Below, in pieces: positions 40,701 to 49,467 of a stretch of DNA of 64,000 nucleotides. Position 1 is the stretch's first letter; each line of letters opens with the position of its first letter. This DNA is from a bacterium (Candidatus Blackallbacteria) CG13_big_fil_rev_8_21_14_2_50_49_14 (GTDB lineage: Bacteria; Cyanobacteriota; Sericytochromatia; UBA7694): contig PFGG01000064.1 in the NCBI GenBank assembly GCA_002783405.1, positions 309,570-373,569 of the forward strand, in the 5' to 3' direction. Below the pieces are notes generated by a model, which had not been told where the DNA came from, searched no databases, and saw nothing but the letters and a program-made list of their open reading frames with translations. The position numbers and the translations under genes are program-made.

Positions 40701-41752
40701 TTGTGGTCACGGTCTAACTCTAAACTGCATGTATCACAGTGATGCACCCGTTCACTCAGGCTTTTGGCAACCCTCTCCCCACAGCTACTACAATCTTGGC
40801 TGGTATGATGAGGTGAGACAATGACAAAACCCTTGGAAAATACACGGCTAAAATACTCTAACCACCGCTTAATCTGATGCCAGCTTGCATCTGAGATAGC
40901 CTTTGCTAGATTGTGGTTTTTCAGCATGTTTTTCACCTGAAGGTTTTCAATAACCACCAAGTCATGAGACTGGTATAACGCCCTCGCAGCCTTGATTGCG
41001 AAGTCTTTACGTTGTCTTTGCACTTTCAGATGTTTTTTTGCCAAACGCTTGATTTGTTTCCTTCTATTAGAGGAGCCCTTCTGTTTGCGTGACAGCCTAC
41101 GCTGTACCCGTTTCAGGGCTTTTTCCGCACGTTTCAGCGTTCTGGGATTTTCAAGGGTATTTCCATTACTGTCTGTCCAAAGATAGCTAATCCCCATATC
41201 CAAGCCTACAATTGAGCCTGTGCTGGTCAAATGCTCTTTGCGCTCAATGTCCAGACAGAATTGGGCATAGTACCCATCCGCACGGCGCACCAAACGTACC
41301 CGTTTAATCTTGTCTTGAAATTGATTCAGACATTGTTTTCCAATCAGTTTGAGCGTGCCAATACCGCACTTATCTGAAAAATGGATGCGTTTGCAGCCAT
41401 CCACCAGTTTCCAACCGGATTGTTTGTATTCAACAGAACGGTTGTCCTTTTGAAATTTGGGATACCCTTTTTTACCGGGAATCTTTTTCTTACAGTTTTC
41501 AAAAAACTTAGAAATAGCACTCCAAGCCCTTTCTGTGGCTTGCTGTCGGGCTGTTGAGTTCAACTTATCTGAGAATTCAAACTCTTTAGGGAGTGAAGCA
41601 GCCAGTTTGTAGAGGTCATTCTTGCCTGAGCCTCGATTATCCATCCAATAACGTACAGCTTTGTTTCTAATAAACTGCACGACACGAATGGCTTCATCTA
41701 TCGCTTGATACTGATGAGACTTGCCTTTGAGTTTAAATTCATACACTAACAT
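40586..41752 (-). CDS. tnpB: TnpB (RuvC-like RNA-guided nuclease)
   Basis: A 388-aa TnpB of normal length. RuvC catalytic residues are intact: Asp185 (GLDMGISY), Glu269 (VIENLQVKNM) and Asp347 (LELDRDHNAARN). A zinc ribbon of CSSC (321-324) and CDTC (339-342) precedes the third Asp. A basic Arg/Lys-rich bridge region (about 205-250) and an OB-like N-terminal half complete the picture. TnpB cuts DNA guided by the omega-RNA from the element's right end. I take the second in-frame ATG (41752): an upstream ATG lies inside the promoter-like TATAAT, and the same arrangement is seen in the second copy. Confidence 0.92.
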   Translation of the reverse strand: MLVYEFKLKGKSHQYQAIDEAIRVVQFIRNKAVRYWMDNRGSGKNDLYKLAASLPKEFEFSDKLNSTARQQATERAWSAISKFFENCKKKIPGKKGYPKFQKDNRSVEYKQSGWKLVDGCKRIHFSDKCGIGTLKLIGKQCLNQFQDKIKRVRLVRRADGYYAQFCLDIERKEHLTSTGSIVGLDMGISYLWTDSNGNTLENPRTLKRAEKALKRVQRRLSRKQKGSSNRRKQIKRLAKKHLKVQRQRKDFAIKAARALYQSHDLVVIENLQVKNMLKNHNLAKAISDASWHQIKRWLEYFSRVFSKGFVIVSPHHTSQDCSSCGERVAKSLSERVHHCDTCSLELDRDHNAARNILSKGLGLIGTVGHTGTGHPRDVETPEERQTAA

Positions 41753-41820
41753 AAGGGTATTATACTGCATATTACGCCAATCATTTGAGTATAAAAGTAA
41801 ATATTATTGAAAGGTATTAT

Positions 41821-41839
41821 GACCCAGCGTAGCTGGGTC
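41821..41839. repeat. Left-end hairpin of copy 1
   Basis: GACCCAGC GTA GCTGGGTC, a perfect 8-bp stem with 3-base loop. It is conserved in copy 2 (63882-63898) and is probably the left-end structure recognised by a TnpA transposase acting in trans. Confidence 0.75.
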
Positions 41840-41941
41840 TGCCTCATATACCCATGCGAGCAGAACTCCCCCACCTAACCTTGAACTGTTCGTGAACGCT
41901 ACAGATCTGGACAGCTATAGATAAGGAAGGGGCTTTACGGC

Positions 41942-43105
41942 ATGTCCGGTAAAAAGAAACTTCCGATTCAAGCGGATCAGCATCTGAGCTGTGGAATTGA
42001 AACAGAAGCATCTGCTTTGAGTCATGTGGGGTTTTTGAGCGAGGCCCCCGTTCGCGGAGCGAAAAAGTTTGAAGATCTGGCCATTCAACAGGATGCCTGG
42101 AGCAAAATTCAAACGCATTTTAAAACCATCTACTCAGGCAAAAAATCGGATCGACAGGCTGATATTGAGCATATGGCCCAGCGATTAGGGGTCGAAGCTT
42201 CTGAACTTCAGCCCTTGGTGAATCAGCTCTATGAAAATCAGCTGATTTCTCCCTTGATGATCGATCTTGGCGTGACAGAATTGTTTTTTCGCAGAGAGGG
42301 CTTTGCGAAGGCTAAGAATCACCTCAAGAGCTTGGACGCATTTTTGAAAAACCCAGATTCGCGCTTGACCCCGTTTGAGAGAAATAAAATTGCGAGTTCC
42401 GTTTTTCGGGATCTGGCGGTCCCCGCCATGATTGGTCAGGGGGGGAAAGGTTCCTGCGCCGCTGCTTCTTTACAGGTTTTGACCGCCAGTGCACATCCCA
42501 ATCAATACCTCAAAATGGTATTGAATTTGGCGGAGGGCAAACCCGTTGCTTTGCCTGACGGCCAGACTTTGCAACCCAATGATGATTGGCGTGATGCCCA
42601 GAAAGAAGATCGACAATTGTCAGAAGCAGTGCTTCAGAACGCCTATATGGATCTCATGTTGGGAAAAGGCAAATACCATTCAAACTTGGATGAAGGCGCC
42701 AACCAAACGGCACCGAGTGCAGGTCAACAGCGCAAAGGGCTTGAAAAGCTGGCTGGCCCTGGGGTTGATTATGATGATACGGCGACAATCATGTGCTGGC
42801 CTTTGAGTACCCTGAGCGCCAGCAGCGGGATGGGGTATCTTGAAGATGAAATTGCACGCGGCCGACCGGTTCTGGTCAATGTTTGGGGACATGCCATGGC
42901 TGTCGTCGGTATTGATAAAACACAAAGAGACCCCAAAGTCTTGGTCTGTACTTATGGTGCTCAAATTGAAATGCCTTCAGAAGGACTTGAAAAATACCTG
43001 ATGCATACCCTCACGATTGATGATCCTGGCCCAGACAATCTGCGCGTCCAACCTGGGCAGCGTGTTGTGATTGGCACGGATTTGGGGCGCTTGCCCCCCA
43101 AGTAA
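41942..43105 (+). CDS. Candidate papain-like cysteine protease, start codon inside IS left end
   Basis: A 387-aa protein. Residues 45-165 are helical; the second half has the pattern of a papain-like fold: Cys172 in GQGGKGSCAAASLQVL at the start of a helix, and His317 in VNVWGHAMAVVGID in a beta strand, followed by VCTYGAQIE. The match is motif-level only. The present ATG (41942) and the next two codons lie within the left end of the IS element, so the original N-terminus and promoter were probably displaced by insertion. Upstream of the ATG is the purine-rich AAGGAAGGGG of the IS end. No signal peptide. Confidence 0.6.
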   Translation: MSGKKKLPIQADQHLSCGIETEASALSHVGFLSEAPVRGAKKFEDLAIQQDAWSKIQTHFKTIYSGKKSDRQADIEHMAQRLGVEASELQPLVNQLYENQLISPLMIDLGVTELFFRREGFAKAKNHLKSLDAFLKNPDSRLTPFERNKIASSVFRDLAVPAMIGQGGKGSCAAASLQVLTASAHPNQYLKMVLNLAEGKPVALPDGQTLQPNDDWRDAQKEDRQLSEAVLQNAYMDLMLGKGKYHSNLDEGANQTAPSAGQQRKGLEKLAGPGVDYDDTATIMCWPLSTLSASSGMGYLEDEIARGRPVLVNVWGHAMAVVGIDKTQRDPKVLVCTYGAQIEMPSEGLEKYLMHTLTIDDPGPDNLRVQPGQRVVIGTDLGRLPPK

Positions 43106-43125
43106 AACTTTGGCTTGTTCACAAT

Positions 43126-43926
43126 CTAAAGATTAGAATAGCTTGGAAAGCCCTGTCTTTCGCCTTCAGTAATTGGCATTAGCCAGTTAAAAAGCCCTGT
43201 TGGAAAAAAGCTTTTTTCAATTGCTTCGCGATTTAAAGGTCCGAAATGTCCAGGATAAAAGGTTTGAATCTTCTGGTGTTTAAGCAATTGCCAGAGTTGC
43301 CATTGGGTTTGTGGGCGCGCTTCATGAAAAAAATGTAAACGGGGCTCTTCAGTTTGAAAAACACCCCCCCGGATCAAATCGCCGACAATCGCGCTGTGAC
43401 TGTCGTTTAAAATCAGGGCCAGCGAACCTTGGGTGTGCCCAGGCAAAGGTATAATCTGTCCATTGATCCCATAGGGGGCAAGATCCACCGCTGATGAAAT
43501 TTCGCGATCGGCCGTATAAGCAGGATAAGGGCTATCGACAAAGATTCCGAGCAAGCCGGCAATAAAACTGGTCGCGAGCAAAGGGCGTGACTTGCCTTGT
43601 TTCAGCATGCCATGATCTTGAGCGCCGACCCAAACGGGGACTCCCTGCTTTTTACCCAATTCCATTGCGCCGCCTGCATGATCCCCATGTCCATGGGTCA
43701 AAATAATGGCTTCGAGGCTTTTCAAGGGAGTGCCTTGCTTTTGCAGCCAAGCTTCAATTTCTTTTTCATGGCCGTGTGAACTGGTATCTATCAAAAACGA
43801 TTTTTTGCCTTTGAGCAGGTAAACATTGGCAATCCCCGTATCCAGGCAATGAATTTCTGTGGCTTGGGCAACGAATGGAAACAGGCTTACAAGTGCCATC
43901 GCTAAAGACCATGGGTAGAATTTCAT
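43126..43926 (-). CDS. Exported metallo-beta-lactamase-fold hydrolase
   Basis: A 266-aa protein with a Sec signal (MKFYPWSLAMALVSLFPFVA, cleavage after AQA). The zinc motif THGHGDHAGG near residue 76, GHTQGSLAL, GDLIRGG and the final YPGHFGP are those of the glyoxalase II/MBL superfamily. It is a periplasmic hydrolase of unknown substrate. The ATG at 43926 has AGGAG about 11 bases upstream and gives a clean signal peptide; an ATG 16 codons upstream would bury it. Confidence 0.85.
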   Translation of the reverse strand: MKFYPWSLAMALVSLFPFVAQATEIHCLDTGIANVYLLKGKKSFLIDTSSHGHEKEIEAWLQKQGTPLKSLEAIILTHGHGDHAGGAMELGKKQGVPVWVGAQDHGMLKQGKSRPLLATSFIAGLLGIFVDSPYPAYTADREISSAVDLAPYGINGQIIPLPGHTQGSLALILNDSHSAIVGDLIRGGVFQTEEPRLHFFHEARPQTQWQLWQLLKHQKIQTFYPGHFGPLNREAIEKSFFPTGLFNWLMPITEGERQGFPSYSNL

Positions 43927-44010
43927 TTCAAACTTCACTCCTGGGGTGTCAAAAATTCGGCTGTCTTCGCTCATGATTTTGCTGGCATGGTTCAGGCAGA
44001 AGCGACTTCA

Positions 44011-44048
44011 GCAAAAAACGAAAGAAAGTCAAAGACGCTCTTTCGTTT
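44011..44048 (-). terminator. Terminator after the ParB-like gene
   Basis: AAACGAAAGA / TCTTTCGTTT stem around a 13-base loop; on the minus strand T residues follow. It lies 16 bp after the ParB-like gene stop. Confidence 0.75.
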
Positions 44049-44064
44049 GATGGTTGCAAGCAGC

Positions 44065-44883
44065 TTAGAGATACTGGCGCTGAATCAGTTCTAAACCGGT
44101 TTCAAAAATTTCGTTGAAGAGTTCGTTCTGGCCTTTTCCCGTTTTACGAGACAGCTCAAGCAGTTCTTTGCGCAGATCTTTGTTTAATTTTAAACTCGGT
44201 GATTTGAGAAATTTTCTTCTGCCTTTGCGGCCCGTACTTTCATCGAGTTGATCCTGTTCGTCCTGGCGAATGGCATCAAAAACCGTTGCCGCAAGACCCT
44301 GTTCAAGGCGTTCCAACAAGCGCAACTGAATACTCTCCTCATATTTGGCAAGGGCCAGCAATTGGGGGGTAGAATTGCTTAATTCCTGTTGAGTTAAGGT
44401 TTTGATACGTTCTCTGACTTCTTGGCTGAGTCGTTCCGCAATTGCGCGTAAATTGAAAAAAGTACGCCTGGAAATATCCAAGGTCTTAAAAATAACCGTT
44501 GTTTTATGGCGTTCCTGGCCATATTTGAGTGAGTCAAAATAGGCTTTGAAGGCTTCTGCTTTTTCAAGGATGCTTAAATCGGTGCGAAAAAGTTTTTCAG
44601 TGGTTTCAAGTTGTTGAAGCTGTTGGCAGTCTGCTTCATTCAAGATTCTAACCGGAATTTGGCCATAGGTCTGGGGATCTTTTTCAGCCAGTTTTTTAAA
44701 GGCCATAAAACGATGAAAGCCCGCAATTAGATGATGATCACTGTTAAGCGTAACTGGACTGACCAGACCTTTCTCCTGAATGCTTTCGATCAGATGCTCT
44801 AATTTTGCGCTATCTAGGGGTTTTTCTTCATGTATTAAAATTTCATCGAGCTTGAGTTCGTGTTTGTTTAAGGTGTCTATCAT
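44065..44883 (-). CDS. ParB-like nuclease/partition-domain protein
   Basis: A 272-aa protein. The N-terminal ParB/sulfiredoxin-like domain has VTLNSDHHLIAGFHRFMAFK (the GxHR box) and NEADCQQLQQLETTEKLFR, followed by a helical domain (TDLSILEKAEAFKAYFD, then ISRRTFFNLRAIAERLSQEV) with HTH character. The basic C-terminal region (KGRRKFLKSPSLKLNKDLRKEL) has ribbon-helix-helix-like spacing. Chromosomal ParB (Spo0J) has a GERRxRA box, which is absent, so this is more like a plasmid/phage-type or regulatory ParB-like protein. No ParA is nearby. Confidence 0.8.
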   Translation of the reverse strand: MIDTLNKHELKLDEILIHEEKPLDSAKLEHLIESIQEKGLVSPVTLNSDHHLIAGFHRFMAFKKLAEKDPQTYGQIPVRILNEADCQQLQQLETTEKLFRTDLSILEKAEAFKAYFDSLKYGQERHKTTVIFKTLDISRRTFFNLRAIAERLSQEVRERIKTLTQQELSNSTPQLLALAKYEESIQLRLLERLEQGLAATVFDAIRQDEQDQLDESTGRKGRRKFLKSPSLKLNKDLRKELLELSRKTGKGQNELFNEIFETGLELIQRQYL

Positions 44884-45067
44884 ATTATTACCTGTCTACA
44901 ATTTGGGCAAAGTCACAATCCAAACAGTTTGAGAGCAGTAACCGTCTTTCTGTGTTTTGAGCCTCTTGATCAGTTTAACCAATGCGCGATCCATTTTTCC
45001 AGCCTGAAGCATAAAAAACTTCCTTCCTCTGTATTTTTTGCTCGGGAATAGAGTAAAATTCGTCTTT

Positions 45068-46237
45068 ATGCAATGGGATGTGATTATTATTGGCGCGGGT
45101 GCAGCAGGTCTGATGGCTGCGATCACGGCAGCACGTCGTGGCAGGCGTGTGCTTTTGCTTGAACACCAGGCCAAACCTGGACGTAAAATCCTGATTTCAG
45201 GGGGCGGGCGCTGCAATTTCACCAATCTGTATGCCAGCCCAGAAAATTATCTTTCCCAAAACCCTCATTTTTGTAAATCAGCCTTGGCGCGTTATACCCC
45301 TGGAGATTTTATCGCCTGGATTGAAGCGCACGGGATTCCCTACCACGAAAAAAAACTGGGTCAGTTGTTTTGTGACCGTTCCGCCTCAGATATCCTTGAG
45401 ATGTTGCTTTCTGAAGCCGCTCAAGCAGGTGTAAAAATACACACCGGGGTTCGGGTTCACAGTTTGCGAAAAACTGAAGTTTTTGTACTTGAAACAGCGC
45501 ATGAAACTTTGTTGGCAGACAAGGTGATCCTGGCAACGGGAGGGCTCTCGATCCCCAAAGTGGGAGCCAGTGATTTGGGCTATCGCCTGGCGAAGTTTTT
45601 TGGACATCGCATGGTCTCACCTGAACCAGGACTGGTTCCGCTGATATTTTCAGAAGCCCAAATGGCCTTTGCTGAACTGCGTGGCCTGGCGCTTGATACC
45701 CGCGTTACGCTCCCTGAGATCAATTTTCGGGAAAATGCACTGTTTACCCACCAGGGTCTAAGTGGCCCTGCGATTCTGCAAATTTCTTCCTATTGGAAAG
45801 CTGGCGAAGTGCTTGAAATTAATTTTTTGCCAGATCTGGATCTTGCACATCTCTTTGAGGCTTGGGTTCAAGAAAAACAGCCTGCCCAGGTGACCAGTCT
45901 TTTGGATGCTTATCTCCCCCGCCGCTTTGTGCGCTTTTGGTCTGAAAAATACTTTCCTGCCAAACCCGCTTTCCGTTTTGATCCTGCTGAAAAACAGGCC
46001 TTGTTTCAAGCTTTACAGGCCTGGCAGATGCTGCCTGCCAAAACAGCGGGCTATAGCAAAGCCGAAGTGACTACGGGTGGGCTCGACACCGCTCAAGTGT
46101 CGTCAAAGACCCTCGAGTCACGTTTGGTGCCTGGATTGTATTTCGTAGGTGAGCTTCTGGATGTGACTGGGTGGTTGGGGGGGTATAATTTTCAATGGGC
46201 TTGGGCTTCCGGACACGCGGCTGGCCAGGCGGTTTGA
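45068..46237 (+). CDS. HI0933/BaiN-type NAD(P)/FAD-dependent oxidoreductase
   Basis: A 389-aa flavoprotein. Dinucleotide motif VIIIGAGAAGLMAAITAARRG at the start, the family signature GRKILISGGGRCNFTN (about 39-54), VILATGGLSIPKVGASDLGY, and the C-terminal GLYFVGELLDVTGWLGGYNFQWAWASG. The physiological substrate of this family is mostly unknown. The ATG at 45068 has no Shine-Dalgarno; a TTG ten codons upstream is less likely. It is divergent from the ParB-like gene. Confidence 0.88.
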   Translation: MQWDVIIIGAGAAGLMAAITAARRGRRVLLLEHQAKPGRKILISGGGRCNFTNLYASPENYLSQNPHFCKSALARYTPGDFIAWIEAHGIPYHEKKLGQLFCDRSASDILEMLLSEAAQAGVKIHTGVRVHSLRKTEVFVLETAHETLLADKVILATGGLSIPKVGASDLGYRLAKFFGHRMVSPEPGLVPLIFSEAQMAFAELRGLALDTRVTLPEINFRENALFTHQGLSGPAILQISSYWKAGEVLEINFLPDLDLAHLFEAWVQEKQPAQVTSLLDAYLPRRFVRFWSEKYFPAKPAFRFDPAEKQALFQALQAWQMLPAKTAGYSKAEVTTGGLDTAQVSSKTLESRLVPGLYFVGELLDVTGWLGGYNFQWAWASGHAAGQAV

Positions 46238-46297
46238 TTCTTTTCAGAAGGCTGATGGCGGGGGAAGTGCATTTCATTTCAGGAGGTTGAATATCCC

Positions 46298-48607
46298 ATG
46301 AGTCAAATTCAATTCAGAGAGCTGCGCGGGGGAGAAAAAGGGCTTGAGCTGCACGGCAGTCGTTATCAGGCACGGCTTGAGGCCCATCCCTTGGGAATTT
46401 GGCGCGTCCTGGTCTGGCACCGCCCTGAAGATCAGCACAAACCAAGTTGGATCGTCAGCCCCTTTGAATCCCAAAAAATTGAGTTTCAGCTTTCAGAGCA
46501 AGGGGCTCAAATTGACTCTGAGACGATCGGGACGATGGATCTCAAGCGTTCTCCCTTCGGCTGGAGCTGGTCTTTTTTAAGGGCCTTGGGCGTCAGCAGC
46601 GATTCTCCCTTTTTGCGCCAGGATGATTTGCCTCCTGCGGGAATGCGACACCCGGCCCTGGATCTGAGTGATGGTTTGCCGCGTGGTTCGGGTTTAACCC
46701 TGCATTTTGATCTTCAGGAAGCAGACGCCTTTTATGGATTGGGAGAACGCACAGGTTTTCTCAATAAACGGGGCCGACTCTGGAAGAATTGGACCACCGA
46801 TGAGTTTTTTCACACCCCACAAGCTGATCCGCTTTACCAGTCGCATCCTTTTGTGATCGTTCGCAGAGGCAAGGAGTATCTGGGGGTTTTTCTGGATGAA
46901 AGCTGGTACAGCTCCTTTGACCTGGGTTATACGGATCAGGATACCTGGAGTATTTATACTGCAGGCCCCACCCTCGATCTCTATCTGATTCCAGGGCCCA
47001 CACCCGAGGCGATTCTTGAACGATATTCAGCCTTGACGGGGCGGGCTCCACTTCCTCCTCTCTGGGCCTTGGGGGTTCATCAATGTCGCTGGTCTTACCC
47101 GGATCAGGAAAGTGTGCTGGCGGTGGCCGAAGCCTATCAGAGACACAACTTGCCTTTGGATGCCCTCTGGCTGGATATTGACCATATGCAGGGATACCGG
47201 GTTTTCAGTTTTTCAAGTCAACGCTTTCCTGAACCTTTGCAGATGACGCGACAGCTCGAAAAGATGGGCTATAAAACGGTTGTGATTGTGGATCCGGGGG
47301 TTAAACAGGAAAATAATTATGTGGTTTATGAGGCCGGACGTAAAATTCAGGCCTATATCCGCAATGAGCAGGATCAGGAATTGGTAGGAGAAGTTTGGCC
47401 CAAACCTGTGGTTTGGCCTGACTTTTCCCGTTCAGATGTGCGCAGTTGGTGGGGGAAGAATCAGGAGTTCTATCTTCAAGAAGGAATAGCGGGTCTCTGG
47501 ATTGATATGAATGAGCCTTCCGCCTTCAATTGGAAAGGAAAAACCCTTCCCCTGAACGCACGACAGGGGAAATCGACACATGCTGAAATGCACAATTTGT
47601 ATGGCTATCAGATGGCACAGGCCACAGCCGAGGGGCTTCTGGCCCTGCAACCTGAGAAAAGACCCTTTGTTCTAACCCGTTCAGGTGGGCCGGGTATTCA
47701 AAAATTTGCCTTTGTCTGGACAGGCGACAACAGCAGTTATTGGGAACATCTTGAAAATTCCCTGCCGATGTTGATGAATTTAGGTTTATCAGGGGTGCCT
47801 TTTGTGGGGGCAGATATTGGCGGATTTTCAGGAGACAGTGATGGTGAGCTTTTGACGCGTTGGACTTGGTTGGGAGCCCTCTATCCCTTTATGCGCAACC
47901 ATGCAGGCAAAGGCAGCCGACGTCAGGAACCCTGGCAGTTTGGGGAGCCTTGGCTCAGTCATATTCGCAAAGCCCTGCAGTTTCGCTATCAAATCATGCC
48001 CTATTTATACAGCCAGGCGAAATTGAGTTCAGTTTCAGGGCAGCCGATACTTCGCCCTTTGCTCTTTGATTATCCTGAAGACTCTGAAACCTGGGCTTTG
48101 CATGACCAATGTCTTTTGGGGTCGGATCTGCTGGCTGCACCGGCTTTGCGTCCGGAGCAAACCAAGCGAGCGGTCTACCTGCCTGCCGGTCATTGGCAGG
48201 ATTTTTGGACCACCAAGCGGTATTCGGGGGGCGAATGGATTTTGGTCGATACCCCCTTGGATCGTCTGCCTTTATTTCAAAAATCGGGTACTGCCTTGCC
48301 TTTGCTGCCCCCAGGTCAAAAATCTGCCCACGCACACTGGGATGAACTGTATTGGTCCGTTGCGCCTGAAGATACCTTTGCCGGACGGGTCTGGCAAGAT
48401 GCTGGAGAGGGGTTTGAGCCTGGTTATTGGCGTGAGCTTTCAGGCTCTTGGGATGGGGACTGTTTGCAGATAATTCAGACCCCAGCCGTTTCCTGCAAAG
48501 TGGTTTTCCCGATTTTAAGCCAACCGCTCAGGGCCAATTTAAGCTTTGAATACGATGCCGGGCAACTCATTCTGCAGCTCAGTGATCGGGCAGAGGTCAA
48601 TTGGTAA
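46298..48607 (+). CDS. GH31 alpha-glucosidase
   Basis: A 769-aa GH31 enzyme of usual length. Nucleophile Asp in WIDMNEP (about 402), acid/base region WTGDNSSYWEHL (about 475), QCRWSYPDQESVLAVAEAY and the distal GVPFVGADIGGF. It hydrolyses alpha-glucosides (or alpha-xylosides). There is no signal peptide, so it acts in the cytoplasm, fitting the glycogen-binding subtilase in hinting at glycogen/maltodextrin metabolism, though no other glycogen gene is here. RBS AGGAGG lies upstream. Followed by the TPR gene. Confidence 0.92.
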   Translation: MSQIQFRELRGGEKGLELHGSRYQARLEAHPLGIWRVLVWHRPEDQHKPSWIVSPFESQKIEFQLSEQGAQIDSETIGTMDLKRSPFGWSWSFLRALGVSSDSPFLRQDDLPPAGMRHPALDLSDGLPRGSGLTLHFDLQEADAFYGLGERTGFLNKRGRLWKNWTTDEFFHTPQADPLYQSHPFVIVRRGKEYLGVFLDESWYSSFDLGYTDQDTWSIYTAGPTLDLYLIPGPTPEAILERYSALTGRAPLPPLWALGVHQCRWSYPDQESVLAVAEAYQRHNLPLDALWLDIDHMQGYRVFSFSSQRFPEPLQMTRQLEKMGYKTVVIVDPGVKQENNYVVYEAGRKIQAYIRNEQDQELVGEVWPKPVVWPDFSRSDVRSWWGKNQEFYLQEGIAGLWIDMNEPSAFNWKGKTLPLNARQGKSTHAEMHNLYGYQMAQATAEGLLALQPEKRPFVLTRSGGPGIQKFAFVWTGDNSSYWEHLENSLPMLMNLGLSGVPFVGADIGGFSGDSDGELLTRWTWLGALYPFMRNHAGKGSRRQEPWQFGEPWLSHIRKALQFRYQIMPYLYSQAKLSSVSGQPILRPLLFDYPEDSETWALHDQCLLGSDLLAAPALRPEQTKRAVYLPAGHWQDFWTTKRYSGGEWILVDTPLDRLPLFQKSGTALPLLPPGQKSAHAHWDELYWSVAPEDTFAGRVWQDAGEGFEPGYWRELSGSWDGDCLQIIQTPAVSCKVVFPILSQPLRANLSFEYDAGQLILQLSDRAEVNW

Positions 48608-48609
48608 GA

Positions 48610-49467
48610 ATGCGCAATCAGTCTCGACCCAGCCCTGAAGAATTACTGGCAGAATTAAATCGCCCTGCTGCGACTTCTTTTTGGAAATCGCCATCGTTTC
48701 GCTTGAGCAGTGTGGCGCTTGTGATGTTGCTTTTGATGACCTTTCTGCGCTCAAAGGGGCCTGAAACGCATTCGAAAACCGCAAAAAAAATTTCGGCTGA
48801 GCATGTTGTTTTGAACCATATAGAGGATTATTTCCTGCGGGCAGAATCTTTCAAGCAAGAAGGGCGACTCGAGGATGCTCTGATCGATTATTCCGAAATC
48901 CTCAAAAAAGATCCCCGTTCCTTAAAAGCTTTGACTTTACGTGCAGAAGCCTGGCACCTGATCGGCAAGCCTGAAAAAGCTGAAAGCGATTGGACAGCGT
49001 TTTTAAACCTTTCTCCCCAAAATTTGACAGCATTAAATCAGCGCGGCTTGAGTCGGCTGTTGCTGGGCAAATACGAAGCTGCTCGGCAGGATTTTGATCT
49101 TGCCTTGAAAAAAAATCCAGGTTTGGCTGCACTTTGGGCCAATCGCGGATTGAGCTGGCTTGAAGAAAAAAAATGGGACTTGGCTGAAAAAGATTTGTTG
49201 AAAGCGCTTTATCTTGAGCCTGATCTCGCCGAAGTTCACTTTTTTCTTGGGCGGCTGGCCCTTGCACAAAAAGAGAAAAACGGAGCACGTCGGGCCTTTG
49301 ATCAGGCTTTGCGGCTCAATCCTCAATTGGCAGGGGCCTATTATCAACGGGGGCTTTTAAATCAAGGGGATAAACACTGTCAAGCTGCGCGGGAAGATTT
49401 AAAACAGGCGTGTAAATTGGGCCATTCAGTAGCTTGTAAGCCTGCTCCCTGCAAGGAAAACAGCTGA
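48610..49467 (+). CDS. Membrane-anchored TPR protein
   Basis: A 285-aa protein. One TM helix (about residues 37-55, SVALVMLLLMTFL) is followed by six to seven TPR units (for example FKQEGRLEDALIDYSEILKK, AKSGEA-type repeats, VHFFLGRLALAQKEKNGARR), ending with a Cys-containing tail (HCQAAREDLKQACKLGHSVACKP) like Sel1-type ends. It starts two bases after the GH31 stop; a TTG at 48601 is the alternative. Its stop overlaps the recJ ATG by one base, so it is coupled to recJ. Confidence 0.78.
   Translation: MRNQSRPSPEELLAELNRPAATSFWKSPSFRLSSVALVMLLLMTFLRSKGPETHSKTAKKISAEHVVLNHIEDYFLRAESFKQEGRLEDALIDYSEILKKDPRSLKALTLRAEAWHLIGKPEKAESDWTAFLNLSPQNLTALNQRGLSRLLLGKYEAARQDFDLALKKNPGLAALWANRGLSWLEEKKWDLAEKDLLKALYLEPDLAEVHFFLGRLALAQKEKNGARRAFDQALRLNPQLAGAYYQRGLLNQGDKHCQAAREDLKQACKLGHSVACKPAPCKENS

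Larger units (their letters stand above)
40500..41948 (-). mobile_element. IS200/IS605-family element with tnpB only (copy 1)
   Basis: The left end (minus-strand order) begins right after a TTAC target at 41952-41949 and reads CGGACATGCCGTAAAGCCCC, as in the second copy. It carries the tnpB gene and a right end near 40500. No tnpA is present, so it is non-autonomous (IS1341-like). The right boundary is approximate, because the second copy is cut off before its own right end. A diverged, inverted copy starts at 63771. Confidence 0.75.
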
